A DNA stretch of 64,000 nt from Xiphophorus maculatus (Eukaryota > Chordata > Actinopteri > Cyprinodontiformes > Poeciliidae), in assembly GCF_002775205.1 (NCBI RefSeq), contig NC_036446.1, forward strand, positions 12,202,272 through 12,266,271. The letters are read 5' to 3'. Under the pieces are notes generated by a model. It was not told where the DNA came from, searched no databases, and was given only the letters and a program-made list of their open reading frames with translations. Position numbers and translations under genes: made by a program. How positions within the stretch are numbered: the first letter of the stretch is position 1; the number at the start of each line of letters is the position of its first letter. Below, in pieces: positions 33,001-40,662 of this stretch.

Positions 33001-33950
33001 CTGCTTCACGTTCCCGTTCTCCTTACAGACTCGTCGTATTTCTTTGTTTCCTGCAGGTAAAAGCAACCCGTACTGCGAGGTGACCATGGGCGCTCAGACT
33101 TTCACGTCCAGGACGATCAACGACACCCTGAACCCAAAATGGAGCTTCAACTGTCAGTTCCACATCAGAGATCTCTACCAAGACGTCCTCTGCATCACCA
33201 TCTCTGAAAGAGACCAGTTTTCACCAGATGGTTAGCTGCAAACCGAATCCTTTCACCTTTTGGTTAAATACTGCAGTATTTACCCGCTTCTGATGTCTAA
33301 AATCCAATCAGAGCAGCACGACTCCTGGCTTATTTCTGCCTTTTAACTCAACTTAACAGCCTTTAATTTTATGAAACGATGCCTTATAAACCAGATTGCC
33401 TTGCATATTGTTCTGGAGTGAAACAGTGCCCTTTATTTGATTAATATGGATTTATTCTGGCTGTGCTTACTGACCTTGAAGTGGGTTTGTGTGGCTCTGT
33501 CAAAATGTTTTAGTTACATTACGGCTACCGTAGTCAGCAGCGTCGCGGAGTAATACGTACTGGGCTTTGACTGACTGACTATTGCGACTGTTTTGTTTCG
33601 CTTAATGTGCCTTATAGTCCAGTGCGCTTTACTTATGAATAAGATTAAAAAAAGACCGTTCATTTGCCTTACAATCTAGTCCCTCGTATAGCGCAGAAAA
33701 TACAGTACTTCATGTTGGTTTATCACATAAAATCCCAATAAAAGACGTTAAAGTTTTTCTGATGTTGTTTTTTTTGACGCGCCACCGTTCCGTTTCTCTC
33801 TCCTCAGGGTTCCTTGGGCGGACGGAGGTTCCCGTGGCAACCATCAAGAAGGAGCTGGAGAACAAGGGACCGGTGACGCGGCGTCTTCTTCTGCACGAAG
33901 TCCCGACCGGGGAGGTGTGGGTCCGACTCGACCTGCAGCTTTTCAAATAG
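1..33950 (+). CDS. itsn2: Intersectin-2, long form (5'-partial; EH2, coiled coil, SH3 A-E, DH, PH, C2)
   Basis: Endocytic scaffold and Cdc42 guanine-nucleotide exchange factor at clathrin-coated pits. I spliced 35 exons with phase kept at each junction: 1-46, 2483-2555, 2633-2751, 4161-4224, 5676-5813, 5944-6032, 6157-6617, 7507-7656, 7746-7886, 8301-8388, 8586-8725, 11848-11984, 12091-12851, 12924-13045, 14536-14787, 14858-15054, 16411-16457, 16575-16741, 17083-17113, 17378-17499, 18896-18992, 19082-19273, 25616-25737, 25837-25943, 27475-27658, 28212-28310, 28396-28479, 28564-28647, 28725-28787, 29357-29506, 32529-32647, 32726-32808, 32893-32976, 33057-33230, 33808-33950. They total 5130 nt (1709 residues plus TAG). 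EH1 and the start codon lie upstream of base 1. The call ITSN2 rather than ITSN1 rests on SH3B (ALCSWTAK...ENWWLGEL), SH3D ([18 protein letters not shown]) and the C-terminus ([19 protein letters not shown]). Which teleost paralogue (a or b) cannot be told here. The coiled-coil part is much longer than I recall for mammals. Confidence 0.95.
463..2463. mobile_element. 2-kb fold-back (long inverted repeat) DNA transposon
   Basis: Two arms, 463-1338 and 1522-2463, are reverse complements over nearly their whole length and flank a loop of about 183 bp. The ends read ATGAGGGGCCGTTTAGGAC and its complement. Flanking 8-mers GAATAAAT (455-462) and AAATAAAT (2464-2471) match at 7 of 8 positions, which would fit a hAT-like 8-bp target duplication. 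Each arm contains tandem blocks rich in CTCACACACT or its complement, with different copy numbers, which explains the unequal arm lengths. Open frames in the arms are repeat artefacts. There is no transposase, so the element is non-autonomous. Confidence 0.85.
2797..3392. mobile_element. MITE with 'GCGTTCACACTGAACG' type ends
   Basis: The left end reads TGCTGCGTTCACACTGAACG and the right end AAAACGCGTTTGGTGTGAAA, imperfect inverted repeats of a kind seen in many fish non-autonomous elements. The inside is non-coding. It lies in the itsn2 intron 2752-4160. The superfamily (Harbinger-like is possible) is not proven. Confidence 0.5.
4312..4430 (+). repeat. Dispersed repeat fragment ('cataattgtgaagtgga' family)
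   Basis: Contains CATAATTGTGAAGTGGAA after a diverged lead. The same family appears at 20267-20400 and in part near 23590-23660. It matches a widespread vertebrate repeat that I recognise by sequence only; its class is not certain. Confidence 0.35.
6355..6570 (+). repeat. itsn2: Coding 18-bp minisatellite, twelve units (ERQREL)n
   Basis: Unit GAGCGNCAGAGGGAACTG repeated twelve times without length change inside the exon 6157-6617. Units differ mainly at the CGA/CGT wobble and at one AGG-to-ATT change (ERQIEL). The near-identity at DNA level suggests recent expansion or homogenisation by slippage or unequal exchange. Each unit adds six residues, so the reading frame is never at risk. Confidence 0.92.
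8036..8190. repeat. Low-complexity TCTCTAATTTATCT tract
   Basis: Irregular tandem repeats of CTCTAATTTATCT and TCTCTC in the itsn2 intron 7887-8300. No unit is strictly periodic. A short related piece recurs near 8748-8775. Confidence 0.6.
8906..9525 (+). mobile_element. hAT-type non-autonomous element, copy 1
   Basis: Starts GATGTCAAACTCAAGGCCCG and ends with GGCCCAAAACGAAAATGAGT followed by TTCACTCCC. Shares end and internal blocks with copies at 10809, 15205 and 26511. Ends of the CAGGGGTGTCAAACT kind (clearest in the copy at 15205) suggest a hAT relative. Non-coding. Confidence 0.6.
10211..10290 (+). other. itsn2: Candidate alternative itsn2 exon encoding a hydrophobic insert
   Basis: Between the exon ending at 8725 (...YNKDMQ) and the one starting at 11848 (ELKES...) there is a strong pyrimidine tract, CAG at 10208-10210, then a stretch ending in AAG|GT at 10290/10291. 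Read back from the donor in the frame of the next exon it gives [20 protein letters not shown] followed by LK. From memory, human ITSN2 has an optional insert at this very place ending [20 protein letters not shown], also followed by ELRE. The segment from the strong acceptor is 80 nt, so it would shift the frame and meet TAA at 10286-10288. A weaker acceptor at TGAG 10221-10224 would give an in-frame 66-nt exon starting at 10225. It was left out of the main coding sequence. Confidence 0.6.
10809..11368 (+). mobile_element. hAT-type non-autonomous element, copy 2
   Basis: Same family as 8906-9525: GTGTCAAACTCAAGGCCCGG at the left, then TAGCTTTTTATGTGGCCCTC, ending with GGCCCAAAATGGAAATGAGT and TTGACACC. 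It lies in the itsn2 intron 8726-11847, just downstream of the candidate 80-nt exon. Confidence 0.6.
13892..14265 (+). mobile_element. Non-autonomous DNA element ('agagtccactgcactgaacc' family), copy 1
   Basis: Closely similar to 55953-56320 over about 370 bp, including CCCCATTGAAAACCTCCTG, CTGAACTCTTCCTGAGTTAA and GTTGTCAGTAGTTCATAGAA. Both copies have the same orientation. The left part resembles a mariner-like MITE end, but I could not fix the ends. Confidence 0.55.
15205..15775 (-). mobile_element. hAT-type non-autonomous element, copy 3
   Basis: Inverted relative to copies 1 and 2. The left end CCAGGGGTGTCAAACTAATT is the best preserved of the family and looks like a hAT terminal repeat. 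The right part has AAAAAGCTGCAGCGGGCCAG and GGCCCCTGGCC. It lies in the itsn2 intron between SH3B and the 47-nt exon. Confidence 0.6.
17716..18240. mobile_element. MITE with ~75-bp terminal inverted repeats in the SH3D intron
   Basis: The left end (GTTACACCATATTCTGTGAC, then a stretch running to GCAGTTTTACACTTCG) is matched inverted at the right (CGAAGTATGGTGTAAAACTG to GTCACAGAATATGGTGCAAC). The core has more GTCACAGAATATT and ATTGTGACCACA pieces. The open frame over the core is non-coding in character. The class is not identified. Confidence 0.65.
20040..20240. repeat. Dispersed repeat fragment with CCCCCTGCTGG / CCAGCAGGGGG
   Basis: CGCCCCCTGCTGGTCACCAG and GCCAGCAGGGGGCGATC form an internal inverted pair in a non-coding stretch. 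Similar CAGCAGGGGGCG blocks are common in dispersed fish repeats. No ends were identified. Confidence 0.35.
20508..21117. mobile_element. hAT-type MITE ('GGGCTGAAACGATTAATC')
   Basis: The left end GGGCTGAAACGATTAATCAG and the right end CGATTAATTGGTAACTAAAC ... TTAGTTGCAGCTCT are imperfect inverted repeats of a well-known fish element type. The inside is AT-rich and non-coding. A shorter relative is at 29610-29925. Confidence 0.6.
21303..21612. mobile_element. Palindromic MITE, copy 1 (intronic)
   Basis: A nearly complete palindrome: AAAACACCAAATCTTACCAA, then GATATAGATGCTTGTTTTAA, with GTACTAGTTCCATTGG mirrored by CCAATGGAACAAGTAC. Related copies are at 37263-37660 and 39645-39890. Transcribed copies could fold into long hairpins. 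Confidence 0.65.
23030..23310 (+). repeat. 31-bp minisatellite with seven X-box-like (RFX) motifs
   Basis: Seven copies of CCTAGCAACC or CCTCGCAACC start at 23091, 23122, 23153, 23184, 23215, 23246 and 23277, exactly 31 bp apart. They are joined by CCACCCGAGCTCAGCCTGTC-like spacers. The form GTCACCTAGCAAC fits the RFX consensus GTNRCC-N-RGYAAC; the CCTCGC form has one mismatch. Flanks resemble the dispersed repeat family at 24940 and elsewhere, so the array looks like an expanded core of that element. Confidence 0.8.
24716..24866 (+). CDS. itsn2: Candidate alternative first exon of itsn2 (would give a DH-PH-C2-only protein)
   Basis: An open frame starts at ATG 24716 in good context (GTAGAAATGG) and runs 50 codons plus one base to a near-ideal donor, GATG|GTAAGT (exon end 24866). 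The phase is exactly that required by the DH exon at 25616, so the join reads ...[17 protein letters not shown]... with no frame break. The predicted leader is acidic ([20 protein letters not shown], then more Glu/Arg). A purine-rich stretch precedes it and could be a 5' UTR. Nothing else explains this open segment. A protein from here would lack EH, coiled-coil and SH3 parts. The chance that an unrelated short ORF has the right phase is about one in three, so this stays a prediction. Confidence 0.45.
24940..25508 (+). mobile_element. X-box-bearing dispersed element, intronic copy
   Basis: Blocks in order: ACTTCCATTTGAGTCTCAAC, TGCCTGGAAAATGAGCC, GTTGCCTAGCAACCCCAACC, GAGCTCCAGAATG, TACAATGGCTGCTGGAAAAG, and the end GCATAAAGGTCACCTTTAA. 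The same order recurs on either strand at 38215, 40148, 47370, 49040 and 51930, with a stub at 53595. GTTGCCTAGCAAC is a perfect RFX-type half-palindrome pair. Non-coding; the class is unknown to me. Confidence 0.6.
26440..26500 (-). repeat. LINE 3'-tail fragment (TTTATTGATCCCC)
   Basis: ATACTTTATTGATCCCCAGG followed by GGGAAATTGCT is the inverted tail typical of fish L2/Maui-like LINEs. Related sense tails (GGGATCAATAAAGTATTTTT) occur at 42985-43040 and, diverged, near 45090. Confidence 0.5.
26511..26960 (-). mobile_element. hAT-type non-autonomous element, copy 4
   Basis: Begins GCAGGGCTGTCCAACTCATT, carries diverged blocks of the 15205 copy (AAACCAGCGAACAAACC, GATCAGTCCTTCCAGGGTTT) and ends GGGAGTTTGACACG. 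More degraded than copies 2 and 3. Confidence 0.5.
27003..27178. repeat. AT-rich hairpin and (TA)n tract
   Basis: GATATATAAACTTACAAG and its near-complement alternate, followed by TATATATATA and GTGTATATATA runs at 27128-27172. A likely replication-slippage site in the itsn2 intron 25944-27474. Confidence 0.7.
29610..29925. mobile_element. Degraded hAT-type MITE
   Basis: GAAACGATCGATTGATCGAT ... GAACTAATTTAGTAATCG matches the family at 20508. The other end has AATCATCAGAATAATCAATA. Lies in the large PH-domain intron. Confidence 0.5.
30553..32330 (+). repeat. 49-bp minisatellite, 36 units
   Basis: Unit begins ACTAAATGTTGGTTCCAG, continues ATGTTCTGGATGAGTTCTAG and ends with ATGTGTATAAA. Unit starts run from 30553 to 32317, which is exactly 36 x 49 bp, so there is no net insertion or deletion. 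Units vary at a few fixed places (CAGATG/CAGTTG, GGATG/GGGTG, CTAG/CTGG, AGATG/AGGTG) and neighbouring units share variants in blocks. It fills most of the itsn2 intron 29507-32528 between two PH exons. Confidence 0.95.
33460..33708. repeat. Dispersed DNA-element fragment ('tgccttatagtccagtgcgc')
   Basis: TGCCTTATAGTCCAGTGCGC, TCGTATAGCGCAGAAAATAC and CTTGAAGTGGGTTTGTGTGG match a common vertebrate DNA repeat I recognise by sequence. It lies in the last itsn2 intron, about 100 bp before the final exon. Confidence 0.45.
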
Positions 33951-36125
33951 CAAAGGGACGCAAAGAAGAACTGTCCTTCTCAGAAACTTACCAAAGACGA
34001 CAAAAAGCAGAAAAGCCCTGGACTGGTTTATATACAACGCCTTAAAAATGCAAAACTAACCTGAACTAATACCTCTGACGCTGCCGCCCAGTCCTCTGGA
34101 TCGGCCGTCATCTGTATCCAGCAAAAATAGGAGTTTTTGTTTCTACTTTTCCTCCTGATTAAGGAAAGCAAGAGTTTCTATCAAACAAATGCTTCCTAAT
34201 CAGAGGACAACCTTTTGTTTTATTTTTTTAAACGGTTAAATCAGTGAAATTACCTGTAATTTTTGTACTTCTCTGTTACAAAAGTTGGGTTTTATTCTCC
34301 CTTTGCCAAATCTTCTCATCCGATTCCAGCCATTGAGTTCATGATCAAGTAGTTTTATTCCAGCTGTCAGGTCACTAGTATGTTAAAGTTTTAATATTTT
34401 ATTTTTTTCCTGAGGAGAAGCCGACTCGCGCTGTTCGACTCGTCTTCATCAGAAGCGTCACAAACGACGGACGACAGATGACGGACGGCAGCGTGAAACG
34501 CCTCTGACAGCGGGGCGAGAAATTTCAGTTTGTCGCTCTCTTCTCCGCTGGGTTTACTAAAGTAGGCAGAAGATCTCAGGACTCGATGTTTTGAGGTCAT
34601 TTCCTGTTTTCTGGTGTGTTTATATCAACATATGTGTGAAGTTTAAGGATTCCCACGTGGGGAGAAGTTGATGAAACAATGATGGAGGCTTTGATTTTTG
34701 GAGTTAATTTAGGGAAATGTCACTTTAAGACTTGAGTTGTTCAGATAAGATCATTCTTCTTTGCTTTTTTCAATCAAAGCCAAATAACTTTAATGAATTC
34801 ATAAGACGCCGACCTCTTCCTGTGTTACTCTTACAGATTCGGGATTTAAGGAGGATAACAGTTTAAGGTGGCACAAATGAATTATTACTAATTGATCCCT
34901 CTGCTCCTGTTTAAACGTCTGTGGCTTCAGGAGTCAAATTCAGCAAACATTCTACAGTCTATGGAAGCCCTGTAGGGACATTTGTATGTTTTTAGGGCTC
35001 TGACCAGATTTTTCTTTTCTTCTCGTTATCAGCCAGTGTGAAAAAAAAACTGTTTTGGTTGCAATATTTTTATTATTTTTCTGTTTAGAAAAGAAATTAT
35101 AATTTATTCTAATTATAATTTATAATTAGAATGAAAGTAATTATACATTAGAAGAATCTATAACAATTCTAATTTATAGAATAATTGTATTCTATAAATA
35201 TACCATCCTTGTAAATCTAAATTTAAATTGGAATGAATCACAAATAAGGATAATTAATACTCTTATTATTAATGAGTGGAAGCTCTTATTCTTACCATAA
35301 TTGATACTAGTAATGCTGGCATTAATGTATTATTATTGAGGATAATTGATCCTGTTTACATAATCAGTGATAACTTTGTACAATATTACTGATGGGATTT
35401 AATACTATTAATAATAATATAATAATACATTCTGTAAAAGCAAATAAAGAATAAAAAAAATTAGATCAGCTCTTAAAAATAAAAAAAAGAGAAATTGTAA
35501 CTATTAAAGTCAAACACAAAAGGAAAAATGCCCAGACATAATTATTATTTGCTTTGTCTCTTTTGATCAAAACTCACTTTATTTCATTCAAATAAAAAAA
35601 TATTTCCTTTCATAAATGCTTTTCTTATTTGGACTCATAAAGTTAGAAGAAAAAACTCAATTAGAATCAAATAAATTGATCACCCTTCAGGTCTTCCATA
35701 CATTTGCCTTGATTTATTTTCTCCTAAATACAAACAGACTTTTAATTTATTTCTTTATTTATGCGCGTGACTATCTGGAGGCCTTTTCTGCACCGTCAGC
35801 TGGTTCGAGTCGATGAAACCTGTTGATGCCGTTTTATCTGGTAGAAGTCTGACCTGCTGCATGTTCTTTCAGTTTTGTCCCGTCCAGTCGGTTTGTTTTA
35901 ACGTGTCGTATTAACAGATGTTTTTCGAACTCCTAGAAAATGTGTTACTTGACGTGATTATGTCTTATCTGTATATTGGTGGTAAAGTTGTCCAGAGTTT
36001 TAGTTTTTATTTTCCGTTTAGTCTGCGATGGCTGCCGCAGTGACTCACTAACACAGTGTTTTGGCCTTCACACGACACTGAATCAGGTTTTTAGAAGGCA
36101 GAATAAAGACATTAAAGCTGATAAA
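33951..36125 (+). other. itsn2: itsn2 3' untranslated region with poly(A) signal
   Basis: After the TAG at 33948-33950 no exon-like sequence follows. The first well-placed AATAAA outside A-runs is at 36102-36107, so cleavage near 36125 is likely and the UTR would be about 2.2 kb. It includes an AT-rich segment (35090-35220) with several short inverted repeats. An earlier AATAAA at about 35444 sits in an A-rich run and might serve as an alternative site. Confidence 0.5.
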
Positions 36126-37262
36126 ACCGTGGGATTTCTGACTGATGGTGTGTAACAATAGATACACAATTTTTAATATTGCTTTACAACATTAAAAAAC
36201 TACCACATAGAAAAGTAAGCCATAGAAACTTTGAGTCTGAGGAAAGTTGAAACAATAAATCTATTTATGCAAACATTTAGCAAATAAAATAAATTAACCG
36301 AGCAAAAGCAGAAAAAAGGTCTTTGTATTGAATGTGAATGTCTGGTTTCAGTAATAAATAAAAAAAAATGCCAAAAATTTCCAGGTAAAATATTACAATA
36401 ACATTTTATGACAGAATAGATATAATTTTATTACTTTTAGCAAAAATAGTTTTGAAATTTTTCACTTAAAAATGCAATCATATCAGCCTGAACAAGTTTC
36501 CTTTGTAGTTATTACATCAAAAACAATATAAGAATTTAAATTAACCAACACAAAAACAAAGATGTATATATATAATTATCTTCACAGCTGAAATTTTCAC
36601 AGCACAGCTCTGAAATTTCAAGCTCAAATTGAAAATAGTGTACAATAAAAAGATAACACCTCAAATTTGTCTTCACCCCCATATAAAAGATGTTACAACC
36701 TGGGTTTGTATTTCCTTTTTTACCTTGGACATATTTAAACTGATGCTACTAGATACCATAAAAGATAGAGAAAATATCTGGTTGCGAGCGTTTATAACCA
36801 GATATTTTCTTGCTTCTCTTGTCTCCTGGCCAAAAGTCAGTAGAGTGGACACCAATGGACCTCAATGAATCCTTCTTCACACTCCACCGGCTCCAACTGG
36901 GGCTACAGAGCAGCAGCCATTACGTAACCGCACCAAGCTGCTCCACGCTGCCCTTACAGCAGCAGCACGCCGCAGCTGACTGGACAAAATTAGCTGAACC
37001 TCGCCCCCTGAAGTGGCGCTAATGGAGTCGATGACATAACGATTCCAAATGTGTCGCACCTGATCCATTGTTTGGCTTTTGTTTCAACAGGGAAATCATA
37101 ACGTGGGATACACATTATGTACACGTGCAGCTGTATTTAAGAGAAATTATTCCAAATTGCACAATATTCCTGCTTTTTGTCCTGGATGTTTGTAGTGTAG
37201 CATCAGTTCTGTAGGAAAAATAACAAGGTTTTACTATTTTATTAGTCAGTTTTCTGGATACA

Positions 37263-37660
37263 CACTGCAAAAACACAAAATCCTACCAATTATTTGTCTA
37301 ATTTGTAGTGCAAATATCTTAGTATACTTTAAATAAGACAAAACCAACAAGTAAACTTTTAGCAAGATATAGGAGGCTGTTTTAAGTCTGGCATTTCTTA
37401 ATGCTGACTAGAAAATTATGAGGTTCTGTTGCAGATTTTTTTCATTTTTAAGTAAAACATTTTTCCATGTTATAAATGAATTAATCTCCTAGTGGAACAA
37501 CTAGATTTTCCTCAGTCATAAGGAGTTACTGACTTAACTCAAGCTCCGATATCTTGTTAAATATATTTGTAAGTTAGTTTTGTCGTATTTCAAGCGCATG
37601 AACATATTTGCACTAGAAACTAGACAAAAATAATTACTGATATTTTGTGTTTTTACAATG
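37263..37660. mobile_element. Palindromic MITE, copy 2
   Basis: CACTGCAAAAACACAAAATC at the left is mirrored by TTTTGTGTTTTTACAATGCA near the right end. The middle carries AGCAAGATATAGGAGGCTGT and its diverged inverse CAAGCTCCGATATCTTGTTA. Same family as 21303 and 39645. Confidence 0.7.
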
Positions 37661-38214
37661 CACTGAGCTTTGAATTAATGTAGCTCATGAGATTCAGCTT
37701 TCCAAAAATATTGTTAAATTTAAATTTTTCATTTTATTGAACATTTTTCTTATATTGGATAACGACAGCCTGAGTAGATACTAAAAGCAGTTTTCAAATG
37801 ATGATTTTTAAGAGGAAAAGCTTTCCAACCCAACCCAAAGCGTTATGGGGTTTGGACCATTTCCTGCAGGACTTTCTAATATAGAGCAAAATTTATGATT
37901 AACATCAATTATGGTAAGTTGTCAGACATCTTTAGGAAGAAGTCCAACCACAAACCACCATACCCCCATCGTACTGTTTTACTTTCAATATGATTCTGAA
38001 ATGCTGTGTTATTTTTTGGTCAGATGACAAACTTTTGTCTTGTTGGCCAACAGAATATTTTATCAAAAGCCCTGCAGTTCCTTAATATTTTTTGGGGGGA
38101 TAAATATATGTTTCATTGAATAGGTTAGGATAGGTAAAGGATACACAAAGCATGTTCATTACATTTTTTACATAAAATCAGTCTTGGATAATTGTTGTGC
38201 CTATTTTGAGCTCC

Positions 38215-38705
38215 TTTCAGAATGACCTTTTATAGGGCTCTGTCACTTTAAATCCGGATCAGCGGCTGGTGATCACGCCCCCCAGCTCAACATTTACACT
38301 CACACCTGAAGAAAGCTGTAACTCGACGCGCTTTTACATAGCTGTGCATTTGGAAGTGATTCGAGTGGTTTCTGGATGGTAAGTCGACAACAAAACACTG
38401 TTTCCCCCCCAGCAGCCATATTACAGCTCATACAGCGGTAAAACCAAACGCTCTGGAGCTCCACTGGGGTTGCTAGGTGACGGGCTGAGCTGGCTGGGGT
38501 TGCTAGGTAACGGCGCAGTGCCAGTTGAATGTGACTTAACATTTGGGAAGTTTTTAAAACTGCTCTTTTTCCGATACAAAAACATTAAATTGTTACCGAA
38601 AAAATAACTGGGTGTTTTTTTTATTTTAAGCTCTTGGTCTGTTTTTAGAAGCAGTTAAGACTCAAACGGACGTTTAAAAATATTCAAAATGTGAATTTTA
38701 ATTCA
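38215..38705 (-). mobile_element. X-box-bearing dispersed element, copy
   Basis: Reverse orientation: AGCAGCCATATTACAGCTCA, two GGGGTTGCTAGGTRACGG blocks, AATGTGACTTAACATTTGGG, GAAGCAGTTAAGACTC and AAAATGTGAATTTTAATTC. GTTGCTAGGTAAC at 38500 is a good X-box-like site. Confidence 0.6.
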
Positions 38706-39644
38706 GATTTTATGAGACGGTAAACAAAAGGATATGTGTTTTTTATGTATACAGTGTGTGTAAGGTTCTAGTTTCACTTATTTGTAAATAACAGTAAGAC
38801 AACAATGTACCATGTAGCCCATGTAACCAAAATGACCCATAAAAGTATAGAAAATGTAGAGAGACTGTATGGATAGATATTTTGTATTAAGGCATAAAAT
38901 AGAAGAAAAGTGCAATAGAGCGGAACAGGAGCAGCTTAAAGCCAGAGCAGGAGCACATAAGATATAGAAAAAGGTTATAGAGACAGAGAGAGACGTGTAC
39001 AGAGAGGATGAGTCCGAGAGGCCCTCAGTTCCACTTGACTCAGTCATGGGAATGATTAGATTATCGCCACATGAACAGCTGTCTTATATAACACACACAC
39101 ATTTGGTTGTTCTGCTATCCCCATGGGGACACTTACCCACGTTATATTGTCCACGGCCCCTCACCCTAACCCTGAACCGAAACAATTTAACCCGTACCCT
39201 AAAACCAAGGCTTCATCCTCAAGGAGCGGTCTGGCCCAGACAGGAGCAGCCCAGAGGGCTGGGATGTCTGAAGTGCCCACAGGGATATGAAAGCAAAACG
39301 CACACACAGAAATAACTTGAATATAATGAGGTCTGTGTTCTGGCCAAAAGTCCTGGCTGAGTAAAGGTGCCCCGTAGCAACAGAGACTCAGGGTAATAAA
39401 AGAGACAGTCCATGTCTAAGAGAAAAAGCAGGGCCAGTCGGTTCTCCTGCTGTGAAATATGTGAATTAAATAAACAGAGAATGCGTTACAGTACCCGATT
39501 CGCCACAGAATCAGTTTAATATTAATAAAACGTCAGCCTGGAACTAAACTATTTTTGGAAAATCAAATAGAAGTAAGACTGTAAACATTTTAACAAAGAT
39601 TTTTTCTGACAATGCTTGAGCGTGCCAAGCTGCCTGTACGGCTA

Positions 39645-39890
39645 CACTGCAAAAACACAAACGCTTACCAAGTATTCTTGGTTTAGTTTCATGCAAATAT
39701 CTCAGTAAACTTGGATTAAGACAACAGACATAATTTGCCAGTGACTAGTACTTTTTCATCAGTACTAAGGAATTAGTGACTTAAAACAAACTCATACATC
39801 TCACTGAAAAGTTACTTGTAAGTTTGTATTGTCTTATTTTAAGATATTTTACTAGAAACTCGAAGGTAAGGTAAGATCTTGTGTTTGTGC
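39645..39890. mobile_element. Palindromic MITE, copy 3 (shortened)
   Basis: CACTGCAAAAACACAAACGC ... TAAGATCTTGTGTTTGTGCA, with a deleted centre relative to the copies at 21303 and 37263. Confidence 0.6.
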
Positions 39891-40147
39891 AGTGTATCGA
39901 CTCTTGTTTGAGGTTTGTTACTGGGTTAAAAGACAGAAGTTAGAAGAAGTATGACATATCAGCAATTCAACCCTTTTTCAATAACAAATAGGATCCTCAG
40001 AAGTGTGTGGAGGAGCCATACACTCACAACAGCCTGGCACTTCCTGTTCATGCTGGTCACTAGCTTGGTCACACACTGCTGTGGGATGCCATTTATTAAT
40101 CAGCATTTTCTTAAAGATAGACAGTGTAGATGTGATGAACACTCTGG

Positions 40148-40440
40148 CATTATTATGCAAAATTCACATTTGTATGTTTCCGTACTTCCATTTGGGTCTC
40201 AGCTGTTTCTAGAAACATCCAGCCATATTTTTTAGCAATACGTTAATGTTTTCTGGTGTCCGGAAAATGAGCCGTTTCAAAAATCTCCCAATTGTTAAGT
40301 CATAGTCGAAGGGCACTGTGCCGTTACCTAGCAACCGCGGCTGAGTCCAGCCCCATTACCTATCAACCCCGGCTGAGCTCAGTTCCGTTGCCCAGCAACC
40401 CCAGCTGAGCTCCTGCGTAGCTGGTTCGAGACAAAGACAC
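40148..40440 (+). mobile_element. X-box-bearing dispersed element, copy
   Basis: TTATTATGCAAAATTCACAT, ACTTCCATTTGGGTCTCAGC, GGAAAATGAGCCGTTTC and three blocks GTTACCTAGCAACC, ATTACCTATCAACC and GTTGCCCAGCAACC. Truncated before the usual right end. Confidence 0.6.
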
Positions 40441-40559
40441 TGAAAAACAGGGTTTTTTTGTTGCTGTTGTTTTTTTTTGTTGTTGTTTTGTTTTTCAATT
40501 AGCATTTTTTTCCAGGTCATACTTCTGTCTAGTCTTATGCATCATGACTGTTTGTTTAT

Positions 40560-40662
40560 AAAACCCTAAGAAGAGCTGTACTATAAATGTTATTGTCTTG
40601 TGTACTGTGCAGTGACAATAAATCTAATCTAATCTAATCTAATCTAATCTAATCTAATCTAA
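40560..40662 (+). repeat. LINE 3' end with (TAATC)n tail
   Basis: TGTGCAGTGACAATAAATCT followed by eight or so TAATC units, the usual tail of a truncated non-LTR element inserted in plus orientation. Confidence 0.55.

Larger units (their letters stand above)
28725..33950 (+). other. itsn2: itsn2 PH and C2 domain exons
   Basis: The PH domain starts around the end of the preceding exon and runs through 28725-28787, 29357-29506, 32529-32647 and 32726-32808 ([74 protein letters not shown]). The loop reads KLPDPSS, one residue shorter than the KLPTDPSS I recall for human paralogues. The C2 domain follows in 32893-32976, 33057-33230 and 33808-33950 ([61 protein letters not shown]) and ends LQLFK-stop. 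These domains bind phosphoinositides and membranes. Confidence 0.95.

Noticed and set aside
1..33950. Assignment of the gene to ITSN1
   Set aside because: SH3B, SH3D, DH and C-terminal motifs match ITSN2 better ([26 protein letters not shown] versus the ALYPW and [12 protein letters not shown] recall for ITSN1).
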